This document shows positions 44,400 to 53,155 of a DNA stretch of 64,000 nt, one piece after another. A model generated the notes under the pieces. That model was not told the origin of the DNA, did no database searches, and saw only the letters and a program-made list of their open reading frames with translations. Position 1 is the stretch's first letter; each line of letters opens with the position of its first letter. The stretch is from Lederbergia citrea (GTDB lineage: Bacteria > Bacillota > Bacilli > Bacillales > Bacillaceae_C): assembly GCF_018343525.1 (NCBI RefSeq), contig NZ_JAGYPH010000004.1, positions 310,001 through 374,000 on the forward strand, written 5' to 3'. Position numbers and translations under genes: made by a program.

Positions 44400-44916
44400 T
44401 TACAATCGCTTCCTTTCTATAATAATTATTTCTCAATATCGACTTACCCCTAGAGAGTCTTGATTTAATCGTACCTTCTGGCTCTTTTAAAAATTCGCTC
44501 ATTTCTCTAATGTTCAAACCGACTATATAGTATAAGATGAAAGCTAATCTATAATCTTTATTTAAACTATTAAGCGCATCCTCTAACTCTATTTTTTGAA
44601 AATCATCATTATTTTGATCGGGGAGGACATGCACATCAACTGTTGAAAAACTTTTATTTTTATTGAGTAAACTATTACATTTATTGATTAGGATTTTACA
44701 AATCCAAGTGTTAAAGTACTCATCATTTTTCAGAGTATGTAATCTTTCATAGGCTGAAATAATCGCTTCCTGCATTGCATCAGCCACATCTTCATCATTG
44801 TTTAACAATCTGCTGGCTGTCCTGTACAATACATCTTCATATTGTTTTACAAGAGAAACAAATGCTTCTCCATCACCCCTTTTCGCCTTTTTTACTAAAG
44901 CTTTTAATGATTTCAT
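44389..44916 (-). CDS. ECF-type RNA polymerase sigma factor
   Basis: A 175-residue sigma-70 family protein with region 2 (YEDVLYRTASRLLNNDEDVADAMQEA, in pieces about 26-51) and region 4 (RLAFILYYIVGLNIREMSEFL, LKEPEGTIKSRLSRG; about 122-160). Region 3 is absent, so it is an ECF sigma, near SigV/SigW in style. GAGGAGG precedes the ATG. A likely self-recognised promoter lies at 44961-44987. Confidence 0.93.
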   Translation of the reverse strand: MKSLKALVKKAKRGDGEAFVSLVKQYEDVLYRTASRLLNNDEDVADAMQEAIISAYERLHTLKNDEYFNTWICKILINKCNSLLNKNKSFSTVDVHVLPDQNNDDFQKIELEDALNSLNKDYRLAFILYYIVGLNIREMSEFLKEPEGTIKSRLSRGKSILRNNYYRKEAIVNEY

Positions 44917-44960
44917 TAAGGCACCTCCTCGCTAGTTCTTATTTACTTTTCAATATATTA

Positions 44961-44987
44961 GATACGGGAACATATCGATTAGTTGCA
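44961..44987 (-). promoter_or_regulatory. Putative ECF-sigma autoregulated promoter
   Basis: Minus strand TGCAAC (44987-44982), 15 bp, CGTATC (44966-44961), about 45 nt before the sigma gene start. The TGAAAC/CGTC-like pattern is typical of ECF promoters. The rest of 44988-45160 shows no gene. Confidence 0.5.
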
Positions 44988-45160
44988 TCGAATTAAAATA
45001 ATTAAATAGGATTTGTTAACTTCATAAATATACTACCTGTTAAATTCGGAATACCATTGGTTAAGTTATACCAATAAGAAATTTACACTTGAAGACCATG
45101 GTTGTAAAGCTTCATCGAAATTCAAAGACAAGTCTTTATTCCTGAATGTAAAATACGGTC

Positions 45161-45190
45161 TTGACAACACAATTTGCCCTCGCTTATCAT
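45161..45190 (+). promoter_or_regulatory. Promoter of the acyl-CoA dehydrogenase gene
   Basis: TTGACA (45161-45166), 18 bp, TATCAT (45185-45190), about 70 nt before the start codon. No riboswitch structure is seen in the leader. Confidence 0.7.
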
Positions 45191-45260
45191 TAATGCCTAC
45201 CAATCCAATGTGATTTATTATATTAATATAATAGCCATTTACAAATCTAGGAGGGAAAAT

Positions 45261-46418
45261 GTGATTAGTTTATTTGTAAAAACGGAACGTCAAAAAATAT
45301 GGTTACAAAGATTACAAGATATAGAAACAAAATTCAAAAATCAATCAGCTGAAATTGATGAACTGGCTATTTTTCCAAAAGAAAATATTCAAGATTTGGT
45401 TGATATGGGATATTCTAGTATTACGCTGCCAGAAGCTTATGGTGGAAAAGGATTATCGATTTATGACATGGTCCTCCTTCAAGAAACCTTGGCTAGTTAT
45501 GATGCTACTACAGCACTATCCATTGGTTGGAACCTCGGAGTGATCGGTGAACTTTTCGAAAAAAAGCTTTGGCCTGATGAGAAATTGGAGTTTTTTGCCG
45601 AGGAAATTCTTAATGGCGCGTTAGTGAACCGCTCAGTTAGTGAGGCACAAACAGGAAGTCCAAGTAGAGGTGGTCGCCCTGGAACACATGCAGTCAAAAA
45701 AGGGGATTATTGGGTTATATCAGGACGTAAAACTTTTACGACGGCATCACCTGCTTTAACTTACTTTTTAACATCTGCCTGGATTGAGGAAAAGCAAAAG
45801 GTCGGTTTTTTCCTCCTACATAAAGATTTGGAAGGATTAACTATTGATGAGACATGGGATGTCATTTCTATGAGGGGATCGGGAAGCCATGACCTTGTTC
45901 TTGATCATGTAAAAGTTGATGAGTCAAAGCTTGTGGAACTTCCTGATACGCCTGGAGGACAATTAAGTGGTTGGAATCTCCATATTCCTGCTGTTTATCT
46001 CGGAATTGCACAGGCGGCGCGTGACTATGCAGTTCATTTTGCCAATCATCATGCGCCAAATAGTCTTAACGGACCGATTAGCCAATTACCTAATGTTCAA
46101 CAACATCTAGGTGAAATTGATTTGGAGTTAATAAAAGCAAGGCATCTGATCTATAGCGTTGCAGCAATCTATAATGATGAATCGAGAAAAGGATTGCTCA
46201 CAAATGAGCTTGGCGTCGTAAAACATACTGTTACAAATTCGGCCATTATGATTGTCGATAAAGCAATGAGAGTCGTAGGAGCAAAAAGTCTACAACGGAG
46301 CAATCCTTTACAACGTTACTATCGTGATGTAAGAGCAGGATTGCATAATCCACCAATGGATGACATGACGATCAAAAAATTAGCTTTGACAGCAATTGAA
46401 CAAGATAAAGATGTTTAA
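45261..46418 (+). CDS. Acyl-CoA dehydrogenase family protein (YdbM-like)
   Basis: A 385-residue flavoenzyme starting with GTG at 45261, 6 nt after AGGAGGG. It has the acyl-CoA dehydrogenase layout: N-terminal helices, GYSSITLPEAYGGKGLS (about 50), mid-domain VSEAQTGSPSRGGRPGTHA and SGRKTFTTASPA, and C-terminal helical bundle with RYYRDVRAGLHNPPMDD. Its substrate acyl chain is unknown. A related gene in Bacillus subtilis is ydbM. It is preceded by its own promoter, and followed by a degenerate ABC fragment. Confidence 0.87.
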   Translation: MISLFVKTERQKIWLQRLQDIETKFKNQSAEIDELAIFPKENIQDLVDMGYSSITLPEAYGGKGLSIYDMVLLQETLASYDATTALSIGWNLGVIGELFEKKLWPDEKLEFFAEEILNGALVNRSVSEAQTGSPSRGGRPGTHAVKKGDYWVISGRKTFTTASPALTYFLTSAWIEEKQKVGFFLLHKDLEGLTIDETWDVISMRGSGSHDLVLDHVKVDESKLVELPDTPGGQLSGWNLHIPAVYLGIAQAARDYAVHFANHHAPNSLNGPISQLPNVQQHLGEIDLELIKARHLIYSVAAIYNDESRKGLLTNELGVVKHTVTNSAIMIVDKAMRVVGAKSLQRSNPLQRYYRDVRAGLHNPPMDDMTIKKLALTAIEQDKDV

Positions 46419-46436
46419 ATATCAGAATTTACACTC

Positions 46437-46577
46437 ATGGTTGTCTATTATGATATTAAATATAAAGGTGGAGTGATTGTCGAGAAAGGAGCGCCTCAAG
46501 AAATATTCGTGAACCCGAAGGAAATTCGAACGCAGTTCTTAAGAAGAATTATTGGAGATTATGATTATTCTATTTAG
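46437..46577 (+). pseudogene. C-terminal remnant of an amino-acid ABC transporter ATPase
   Basis: A 46-residue frame whose main part reads GGVIVEKGAPQEIFVNPKEI then RTQFLRRIIGDYDYSI, the conserved end of PAAT/methionine-type ABC ATPases. All catalytic motifs are absent, and no RBS or upstream ABC sequence remains. It is debris from a deleted transporter operon. Confidence 0.7.
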
Positions 46578-46592
46578 GATTACTAGATAAAT

Positions 46593-46636
46593 AGGGTAGC
46601 TATTAAGGGAAATGTAACCCCATTTTAAGCTACCCT
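46593..46636. terminator. Hairpin after the ABC remnant
   Basis: AGGGTAGCT (46593-46601) pairs with AGCTACCCT (46628-46636), with an inner GGG/CCC pairing. Likely the terminator of the lost ABC operon; the T-tail is weak. Confidence 0.55.
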
Positions 46637-46791
46637 TGTGATGACAAAGAAACCTGCACCTGCACCTACTCCTAAACAAAACTTAACTGTCTTTTTAATT
46701 CCATATTTATTAATGTACAAACTCTTCCTCTTCCCTATATTGATTCCAAATCTTCATACCAAGATTTACAGCTGAAATTTCGCCTTTACTT

Positions 46792-47085
46792 CTATATATA
46801 CTTTTGCCAAAACCATATGCCTTTTCCAAATACAATGGAAGCTAATTCTCTCGGTAGTCCTTTCGAATCGGTTTCCATCTGATTGCTCAACACAATAATG
46901 GTCAGGTCATCGTCGATATATCTGGCAATGTAGTTACGAAAGCCGTTCGGATAGCCACCCGAATGGCTGATGTTGCGGTGACCGAATGTATCTATCACGT
47001 ACCAGCCAGGTAGATTTGGTTTTAGCAGTACCTTTGTCCACCTTTGGATATCACCCATTTCCACCGCCCCCTTAAAATGTTGCAA
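46792..47085 (-). pseudogene. C-terminal remnant of a serine hydrolase (class C beta-lactamase/PBP-like)
   Basis: A 97-residue frame containing VIDTFGHRNISHSGGYPNGF and IDDDLTIIVLSNQ, the C-terminal third of the beta-lactamase-related family, including the HSGG motif. The N-terminal SxxK and YxN regions are missing, so it cannot be a working enzyme. The end (GKGIWFWQKYI) also departs from the family. Start uncertain. Confidence 0.7.
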
Positions 47086-47198
47086 TATAAAAAACGTCCC
47101 GAATGTCAGTAATGATAAGGACCTATCATGAAGACTTAGTACATATGCGGAACCATCCTATTTTTTTTTCATATCATGCAAATAGATGAGTAAAGAAG

Positions 47199-47918
47199 GT
47201 GGTTCCAATTACACATTCGAAATATTTGGATTTTTTATCCAAATTCGGTATTGGCAGTGCACACCCTGGAGGCTTTGATTTGACAAAGGAAATTTTCCTA
47301 ACAGAGAAAATTAACAAAACGTACCACATTTTAGATGTAGGATGCGGCACTGGCCAAACAGCTGCCTATCTGGCTGCCCAATACGGAGCAAAAGTAACGG
47401 GTATGGATATTAATCCAATAATGGTGGAAAAAGCCAAAAATAGAGTGACAAAATACCAATTACCAGTAGAAATTATTCAAGGGTCAATAGAGAATTGTCC
47501 GTTAGAGAATAATCAATTTGATTTTATTATTTCCGAATCCGTTCTTGCTTTTGTGAATGCACCTAAATCTCTTAAAGAAATATATCGGTTACTTAAGAGT
47601 GGTGGCCGGTTCATTGCAAATGAACTTACCATTAATTATCAGCTCGATACATCTAACAAGGAGGAAATAAAACAATTTTACGGATTTGATTCTTCCCTTC
47701 TAGAGACCGAATGGATAGATTTTTTTGAACAGACAGGGTTTAAAAACATTGAAATTCATCCGCAAAAATATCCTATTGTCCAAAATAATCAAATTCCTGA
47801 ATATCAGTACTCAGAGTATATTGAACCTGAACTTTTTATGGTAATGATTGAGCATTTTAATATGATAGCAAAGTATGAAGGGGCTTTGGATTATAGAATT
47901 TTTTCATGCACTAAATAA
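47199..47918 (+). CDS. SAM-dependent methyltransferase (UbiE/SmtA-like)
   Basis: A 239-residue class I methyltransferase: motif I ILDVGCGTGQTAAYLA (about 43-58), acidic strand VTGMDINP, motif IV FDFIISESVLAFVN and a post-motif RLLKSGGRFIANE. It methylates a small molecule, not identified. The frame begins with GTG at 47199, which coincides with AGGTGG, so the real initiation codon could be a few codons later (ATT at 47208). Confidence 0.85.
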   Translation: MVPITHSKYLDFLSKFGIGSAHPGGFDLTKEIFLTEKINKTYHILDVGCGTGQTAAYLAAQYGAKVTGMDINPIMVEKAKNRVTKYQLPVEIIQGSIENCPLENNQFDFIISESVLAFVNAPKSLKEIYRLLKSGGRFIANELTINYQLDTSNKEEIKQFYGFDSSLLETEWIDFFEQTGFKNIEIHPQKYPIVQNNQIPEYQYSEYIEPELFMVMIEHFNMIAKYEGALDYRIFSCTK

Positions 47919-47927
47919 AGTTATAAT

Positions 47928-47966
47928 AAAAAAAGGCTTGCAAAACATATACTGCATGCCTTTTTT
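47928..47966. terminator. Bidirectional terminator
   Basis: A-rich arm AAAAAAAGGCTTGCA and TGCATGCCTTTTTT pair between convergent genes, with one mismatch and a 9-10 nt loop. Confidence 0.9.
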
Positions 47967-47977
47967 GGTACTGAAGT

Positions 47978-48274
47978 TTAGATAAAGAATGGGAAAAACG
48001 GACCAAATCCTCTTACTCCAAAGAAAGGGAAGCCGAATAATCCAAATGGCCCGTAGAAGGGAAATAAGCGGCTTTCATCTTCTGTTTCCATTTCCATATG
48101 ATGATGATGCGTTTTTGGCATGATGACATACATTTTATCATGATCATAGCTGTGAAGGAGACCCTGATAAACAGAGCCATCGTTTAACTCAACTTGAATA
48201 AATTGATACAAATTTCTTTTACACTTATCATGGAAATGCTTCATATCTCTTTGCGGATCGACAGTTTGTTCCAT
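47978..48274 (-). CDS. Hypothetical spore coat-like protein with Gly/Phe-rich tail
   Basis: A 98-residue protein. The central part, FIQVELNDGSVYQGLLHSYDHDKMYVIMP, looks like a short SH3/Sm-type beta barrel; then HHHH and an acidic run; residues 68-98 are Gly/Phe/Pro-rich (FGLFGFPFFGVRGFG). Comparable small proteins occur in Bacillus spores. AGGAGG lies 7 nt before the ATG. Function not known. Confidence 0.7.
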   Translation of the reverse strand: MEQTVDPQRDMKHFHDKCKRNLYQFIQVELNDGSVYQGLLHSYDHDKMYVIMPKTHHHHMEMETEDESRLFPFYGPFGLFGFPFFGVRGFGPFFPFFI

Positions 48275-48389
48275 TATGGTTTACCTCCTCTATTTCACAT
48301 ACATTTACAAAATATTCTTAAATAGGCCTTTGTGTTCCGGGATTTTAAAATAACTGAGGAGATCTCCCTAACGGATTTCAATCATTTGA

Positions 48390-48424
48390 GCAAATAAAAA
48401 GAACTTGGACATCCAAGCTCCTTT
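48390..48424 (-). terminator. Terminator of the RNAP alpha-CTD-like gene
   Basis: Minus strand AGCTTGG/CCAAGTTCT with an ATGT loop, then TTTTATTTG. About 125 nt past the stop at 48550. The 275 nt between the two flanking genes hold nothing else certain. Confidence 0.75.
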
Positions 48425-48549
48425 TAATATGGGATCAGCCTTATTGATTTTGCCAATTATTATAAGGATAGTTACTGCAATGAAACCATAAGCAGCTCCC
48501 TCAAATACCCTTCTACAAAACCAATATTTATTTTCATTGATATTAATAT

Positions 48550-48843
48550 TTAATTTTTGAATGATAACCCCTTTTCCTGTAAAGCGGTCCTTAGCTTAGG
48601 TAAAGAACTTGGTCCCAAACCGTGAAAACGCAAGATCTCTACTTCACTAAAGTTTGATAGCTGTTCTAAAGAGGTTATCCTATTGTTTTCCAAAGCCCGT
48701 CTAGCTGGTGCCGATAATAGTGATAGAAATCCTTTTTCAGGTTTCCGTTCTTGTTCACATATCGGACAGACTGGACAGTCGCTACTTTTATAATATTTGT
48801 GTCCTTTATCGCAAACCCTTAAACTTTGCTTTGAAATTGCCAC
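48550..48843 (-). CDS. Zinc ribbon plus RNA polymerase alpha C-terminal-like HhH domain protein
   Basis: A 97-residue protein. The N-terminus CDKGHKYYKSSDCPVCPICE has four Cys and a His in zinc-ribbon spacing; the C-terminus (about 43-97) matches the alpha-CTD helix-hairpin-helix: LSAPARRALENNRITSLEQLS and FHGLGPSSLPKLRTAL. It may bind DNA. No operon partner is seen. Confidence 0.8.
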   Translation of the reverse strand: MAISKQSLRVCDKGHKYYKSSDCPVCPICEQERKPEKGFLSLLSAPARRALENNRITSLEQLSNFSEVEILRFHGLGPSSLPKLRTALQEKGLSFKN

Positions 48844-49013
48844 TTTATATCTCCTTTCTTATGAATTACTTTTATACATTATGACATCCACTCAGCTGAT
48901 TTATCGATATGAATAGCAATATTTTAAACATTACCTTAAAGTCATATCCAATTATTACTTAAATTCCTGACCGACTAAGTAATGACTAGATTTTAAAGTA
49001 TTTCTTAGTATTT

Positions 49014-49046
49014 ATGAAAAAAACCCTCCCATAAGTATATGAGAGG
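49014..49046 (-). terminator. Terminator of the nucleoside/pseudouridine module
   Basis: Minus strand CCTCTCATA/TATGGGAGG (49046-49038 and 49033-49025), 4-nt loop, then GTTTTTTT. It follows the ribokinase stop by about 15 nt. Confidence 0.92.
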
Positions 49047-49060
49047 ATCCCTAGATTATC

Positions 49061-49942
49061 TTATATCTCCAAATTCAACCTTCTTAAAACTCTTTCAAAT
49101 GAAGGCATACCACTTTGAGCACCTTTTTTCTCAACTGATAAAGATGCACTTGCATTTGCAAATCTTACTGCTTCTTCAATATTTTTTCCTTCTGTTAATG
49201 CAACAGCAAAGCTCCCATTGAACGTATCACCAGCACCTGTCGTGTCTACCGGGTCCGTCTTAAATCCTTCAATGAATATATGTTGTTTACCGTCATAAAA
49301 ACGGGCACCTTTATCGCCTAAAGTGACGATTAATTTATTCGAATAGTGTTCCAAAGCTTGTTCAATATTTTCACCAAACATGCTGATGCATTCCATTTCA
49401 TTTGGTGTAATATAAGTGGCCAACTCAATAAATTCGGGTTTAAAACGGTCAATTGGTGCAGGGTTCAATACAATCGGAATATTGTGTTCATTACATATTT
49501 TCAAGGCTGTGTGAACGGTATTAGCTGGTATTTCCAATTGTATGACGACCATTTCGCTGTTTATAATCTCATTTTTAACAAGTTCTATTTCTTTCGGTGT
49601 CAAACGGTTATTTGCCCCGGGAACGACAATGATTCGATTATCGCCATTGGATACAATGATAGTGGCAATACCTGTTGTTTCATCGGGAAAGGTAAATACA
49701 TGATCTGTTTTTATGTTTTCTTTCTTTAATGATTCAAGTGCCATCTTTCCGTATTCATCGGTACCGCAAGCACCGATCATTTGTGCCTCTTTCCCCAATC
49801 TTGCAATTGATACGACTTGATTGGCCCCTTTTCCACCGAAAAAAGTGGTAAAGGTGCTTCCTAACCTTGTTTCTCCTTTTTCGGGGACGTGATCTGTTTG
49901 AATAACCAAGTCCATATTAATGCTGCCGATTACGGTAATCAC
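49061..49942 (-). CDS. rbsK: Ribokinase
   Basis: A 293-residue PfkB-family kinase phosphorylating ribose to ribose 5-phosphate: GSINMDLVIQTDHVPEKGET (about 6-25), FGGKGANQVVSIARLG, and the catalytic signature DTTGAGDTFNGSFA (about 230-243). Located next to nucleoside hydrolase, which releases ribose, it closes the ribose-salvage route. It is 31 nt downstream of that gene. Confidence 0.93.
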   Translation of the reverse strand: MITVIGSINMDLVIQTDHVPEKGETRLGSTFTTFFGGKGANQVVSIARLGKEAQMIGACGTDEYGKMALESLKKENIKTDHVFTFPDETTGIATIIVSNGDNRIIVVPGANNRLTPKEIELVKNEIINSEMVVIQLEIPANTVHTALKICNEHNIPIVLNPAPIDRFKPEFIELATYITPNEMECISMFGENIEQALEHYSNKLIVTLGDKGARFYDGKQHIFIEGFKTDPVDTTGAGDTFNGSFAVALTEGKNIEEAVRFANASASLSVEKKGAQSGMPSFERVLRRLNLEI

Positions 49943-49973
49943 ATTATCACCTTAATTCGCTTTTTATTGCGTT

Positions 49974-50903
49974 CTAGTATTTTTTAAGGGCTTCAATCAT
50001 AAGTTTCCAGAAACCTTCGACATCCAGTTCCAATCCGAACTTGGCATTGACTTTCCTGCCAGTGACCCCGTGCAGATCCACCGATGTTGTTCCTGCAGTG
50101 AACTCGCCTTTCGTTTCCACTGTAATGTTAACATCTTTCATCTTGAACAATTCTGGCGCAACAAGATAGGCCACTGTTAAGACGTCATGTACCGGCGCTC
50201 CATCAAAGTCGAACATTTCTTTATAGGTTGAGGCGAAGAATACTAATAATTCGCCCACAATATTAGCAACCTTATTATCGATTTGATTCACTTGTTCGAT
50301 CACTTCTTTTGTTGCTAACGCCTGATGGGTGATATCCAGTCCCATAACTGCAATTGGGAGGCCGCTGTCAAATACTTTTTTAGCCGCTTCTGGATCGGCC
50401 CAAATATTAAATTCAGCAGTTGGCGTCCAGTTGCCAAATGTTCCGCCGCCCATAAGGACAATTTCTTCAATATTGTTCTTGATTTCTGGTGCTTTTGTTA
50501 AAGCTAGACCAATATTTGTTAATGGTCCTGTCGGAAGAATGGTAACAGGCTCTTTCGACTCTTTTACTAGCCTTATGATTGTATCCACCCCATGCTCTTC
50601 GCTCCAGCTGCGGGATGGTTTTGGCAGCTCCGGGCCATCCAAGCCTGAATCTCCATGGATGCCTGGCGCCGTTTCGCGAAGGCGAACCAATGGCTCACTC
50701 GCCCCTTTGGAAACAATCACATCATTTAATGAAACTAAATCACAAATTTTCAAGGCATTATCAGTCGTTTTTTCGATTTCTGCATTTCCTGAAACCGTTG
50801 TAATTCCTAAAATCTCCAATTTCGGTTGTACAGCGGCTAAAATAATCGCAATTGCATCATCATGTCCTGGATCGCAATCCATAATAATTTTTCTAGTCGT
50901 CAT
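49974..50903 (-). CDS. Inosine-uridine preferring nucleoside hydrolase
   Basis: A 309-residue IUNH-family enzyme with the DCDPGHDDAIAI calcium-binding motif (about 9-20), VLMGGG, EFNIWADPEAA and PVHDVLTVAYL. It hydrolyses ribonucleosides to base plus ribose. Between a nucleoside permease and ribokinase, so import, cleavage and ribose phosphorylation are encoded together. Confidence 0.95.
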   Translation of the reverse strand: MTTRKIIMDCDPGHDDAIAIILAAVQPKLEILGITTVSGNAEIEKTTDNALKICDLVSLNDVIVSKGASEPLVRLRETAPGIHGDSGLDGPELPKPSRSWSEEHGVDTIIRLVKESKEPVTILPTGPLTNIGLALTKAPEIKNNIEEIVLMGGGTFGNWTPTAEFNIWADPEAAKKVFDSGLPIAVMGLDITHQALATKEVIEQVNQIDNKVANIVGELLVFFASTYKEMFDFDGAPVHDVLTVAYLVAPELFKMKDVNITVETKGEFTAGTTSVDLHGVTGRKVNAKFGLELDVEGFWKLMIEALKKY

Positions 50904-50926
50904 CCGATTTCACCTCTAAATCATAT

Positions 50927-52108
50927 TTATAATACAAGGCCCATCATTGTTCCAGAAATGACGGATGCCAATGTCGCGCCTAACAATAGTTTCAACGAGA
51001 ATCTTGCAACATAAGCTCCTTGTTTTTCACTGATTGATTTGATTGATCCCGAAACAATACCCACGGTTCCGAAGTTTGCAAAGCTGACTAAATAAACGGA
51101 TACAATGGCAATTGTTTTATCAGAAAGATGTTTTGTAATTTCTCCAAATTTCAGCATGGCCACAAATTCATTCGTGATCAACTTAGTAGCCATAATTCCA
51201 CCTGCCTGGACCGCTTCTGCCCATGGAACACCCATTAAGAAAGCGATTGGTGCAAACAGATAACCAATAACGGTTTGGAAGGAAACTTGGAATACCCCTA
51301 GGAACATCACATTGATCAACTCCATCAGGGCGATGAATCCTAATAGCATGGCGGCAACGATGATGACAATTTTAAATCCATCCATGACACTTTCGCCAAT
51401 CATTTGGAAGAAAGGGAGTCTTTCATTTTCTTCAATTTGAACTAAATCCTCTTTTTCATCTAAATCATACGGATTAATAATATTTGAAACGATAAGTGCA
51501 CTAAAAATATTCAATACGACAGCGGTTACAACAAATTTCGGCTCCAGCATAGTCATATAAGCGCCAACCATCGCCATACTTATCGCACTCATTGCGGATG
51601 TACAGATGGTGTACAGCCTTTTTTGCGATAGGACTGGAATTTGTTTGATAATGGTCAAGAATACTTCAGGTTGTCCAAGTACAGAAGTAGAAACGGCAAA
51701 ATAGCTTTCTAGTCTCCCCATTCCGGTGATTTTACTTAAAAATAACCCTATATACTTGATGATGAATGGCAATACCTTTATATAGTTTAGTAACCCTATT
51801 AAAACGGACATGAATACTAAAGGTAATAACACTCCAAGAAAGAACGAAAATTCCCCTTGATTTAAGATGCCGCCAAAGACAAATTCAATGCCTGCATTAG
51901 CGATTTTCATTAATTTTTCAAAAAACACGCCTACTTTGGTAATGGCAATCAGACCGATATTCGTGTGCATCATGAAGAAAACTAAAAGGATTTGCACAAT
52001 CAACATGGTCAGAATTCGTTTATATTTTATGTTTTTTCTATCATTACTAACTAAAAAACCAATGACAAAAACGAGCAGTATTCCTGTTAGCAAGAAGATA
52101 AAATTCAT
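50927..52108 (-). CDS. nupC: Concentrative nucleoside transporter (copy 2, ribonucleoside/pseudouridine module)
   Basis: A 393-residue CNT symporter identical in length to the nupC product at 24839-26020 and recognisably close (for example GMGRLESYFAVSTSVLGQPEVFL, SAMSAISMAMVGAYM, EAVQAGGIMATKLITNEFVAM). Substrate is likely uridine, other ribonucleosides or pseudouridine from its neighbours. A cre-like site lies 21 nt before the start codon, and a hairpin follows the upstream psuG. Confidence 0.92.
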   Translation of the reverse strand: MNFIFLLTGILLVFVIGFLVSNDRKNIKYKRILTMLIVQILLVFFMMHTNIGLIAITKVGVFFEKLMKIANAGIEFVFGGILNQGEFSFFLGVLLPLVFMSVLIGLLNYIKVLPFIIKYIGLFLSKITGMGRLESYFAVSTSVLGQPEVFLTIIKQIPVLSQKRLYTICTSAMSAISMAMVGAYMTMLEPKFVVTAVVLNIFSALIVSNIINPYDLDEKEDLVQIEENERLPFFQMIGESVMDGFKIVIIVAAMLLGFIALMELINVMFLGVFQVSFQTVIGYLFAPIAFLMGVPWAEAVQAGGIMATKLITNEFVAMLKFGEITKHLSDKTIAIVSVYLVSFANFGTVGIVSGSIKSISEKQGAYVARFSLKLLLGATLASVISGTMMGLVL

Positions 52109-52128
52109 CTAGTCCCTCTCCTCTTAGA

Positions 52129-52143
52129 TGTGAGCGTTTTCAC
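52129..52143. promoter_or_regulatory. cre-like site before the second nupC
   Basis: TGTGAGCGTTTTCAC; on the minus strand GTGAAAACGCTCACA, close to the cre consensus except the first base and one AT-preferred position. It lies inside the transcript, so it would act as a roadblock. Confidence 0.65.
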
Positions 52144-52150
52144 ATATTTG

Positions 52151-52207
52151 GAAAAACAACTTCTATAAGGTCCATTAATGTGAGTAATTTCCCTTTATAG
52201 AAGTTGT
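52151..52207 (-). terminator. Intercistronic terminator-like hairpin after psuG
   Basis: ACAACTTCTATAAGG (52156-52170) pairs with CCTTTATAGAAGTTGT (52192-52207), 15 bp, followed on the minus strand by TTTTCC. Readthrough would link psuK-psuG to nupC; termination would separate them. Confidence 0.7.
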
Positions 52208-52237
52208 GTTTTTGCAAATTACGAACGCAGTCTATTA

Positions 52238-53155
52238 TTATTTTGTTTTGCTGTTGAAACTAACTGCAATTTGGCTTCCTACTTTTGCATTGTGTTTTAC
52301 TAATTCGATATTGGCAACAAGGCTTTTTCCGCCAGTCAATTCTTTGATTTTTCCAAGAAGGAATGGTGTGCTGTCTTTACCAATGATGTTATTTTCTTCA
52401 GCTTGTTTAACAGCATCAGCAATAATTCCATTAATATACTCTTCATCCATTGCATGCTCTTCTGGGATTGGGTTAGCAATTACCGCTCCACCTTTAAGGT
52501 TTAATTCCCATTTCGTTTTCAATGTTTCAGCGATGACATCGATTGAATCAGTAGAGAAGTTTAATTTATGTTCACTTTTTCTGGTGTAGAATGCTGGAAG
52601 GACCTCTGTTCCGTATCCAATGACAGGAACACCTTTTGTTTCAAGGTACTCAAGAGTAAGAGCAAGGTCTAGGATTGATTTCGCACCCGCACAAATGACG
52701 GCTACATTTGTTTGCGCTAATTCGTCAAGATCAGCTGAGATGTCCATAGTTGTTTCAGCGCCTCTATGAACGCCGCCGATACCGCCAGTTACAAAGATGC
52801 TGATGCCAGCTAATTCAGCACAGATCATTGTTGTAGCAACAGTTGTGGCGCCAAGTTTTTTTGTCGCAACAATTTGCGCTAAGTCACGTCTTGATACTTT
52901 GGCAACATCTGAGCTTTTACCAAATAGCTCTAACTCTTCATCTGTTAGACCAATTTTAATTTTCCCGTCAATGATCGCAATAGTTGCAGGGACGGCACCG
53001 TTTTCACGAACGATTTGCTCAACCTCACGAGCCATTTGTACGTTTTGTGGATAAGGCATACCGTGAGAAATAATCGTTGATTCTAATGCTACGATTGCTT
53101 TGCCTTCTTCTTTTGCTTTTTGTACCTCTGCGGAAAATTCAAGATATTGTTTCAT
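52238..53155 (-). CDS. psuG: Pseudouridine-5'-phosphate glycosidase
   Basis: A 305-residue Psu[18 protein letters not shown] (about 23-39), [28 protein letters not shown] and [15 protein letters not shown]. It splits pseudouridine 5'-phosphate to uracil and ribose 5-phosphate. Its start directly abuts the stop of the psuK-like kinase gene, which supplies its substrate. Confidence 0.96.
   Translation of the reverse strand: MKQYLEFSAEVQKAKEEGKAIVALESTIISHGMPYPQNVQMAREVEQIVRENGAVPATIAIIDGKIKIGLTDEELELFGKSSDVAKVSRRDLAQIVATKKLGATTVATTMICAELAGISIFVTGGIGGVHRGAETTMDISADLDELAQTNVAVICAGAKSILDLALTLEYLETKGVPVIGYGTEVLPAFYTRKSEHKLNFSTDSIDVIAETLKTKWELNLKGGAVIANPIPEEHAMDEEYINGIIADAVKQAEENNIIGKDSTPFLLGKIKELTGGKSLVANIELVKHNAKVGSQIAVSFNSKTK

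Noticed and set aside
48430-48549. Hydrophobic open frame following the alpha-CTD-like gene
   Set aside because: No start codon in a plausible position and it overlaps the preceding gene's end in another frame.
50329-50919. Plus-strand ORF of 196 codons
   Set aside because: Shadow of the nucleoside hydrolase gene; no RBS or recognised domain.
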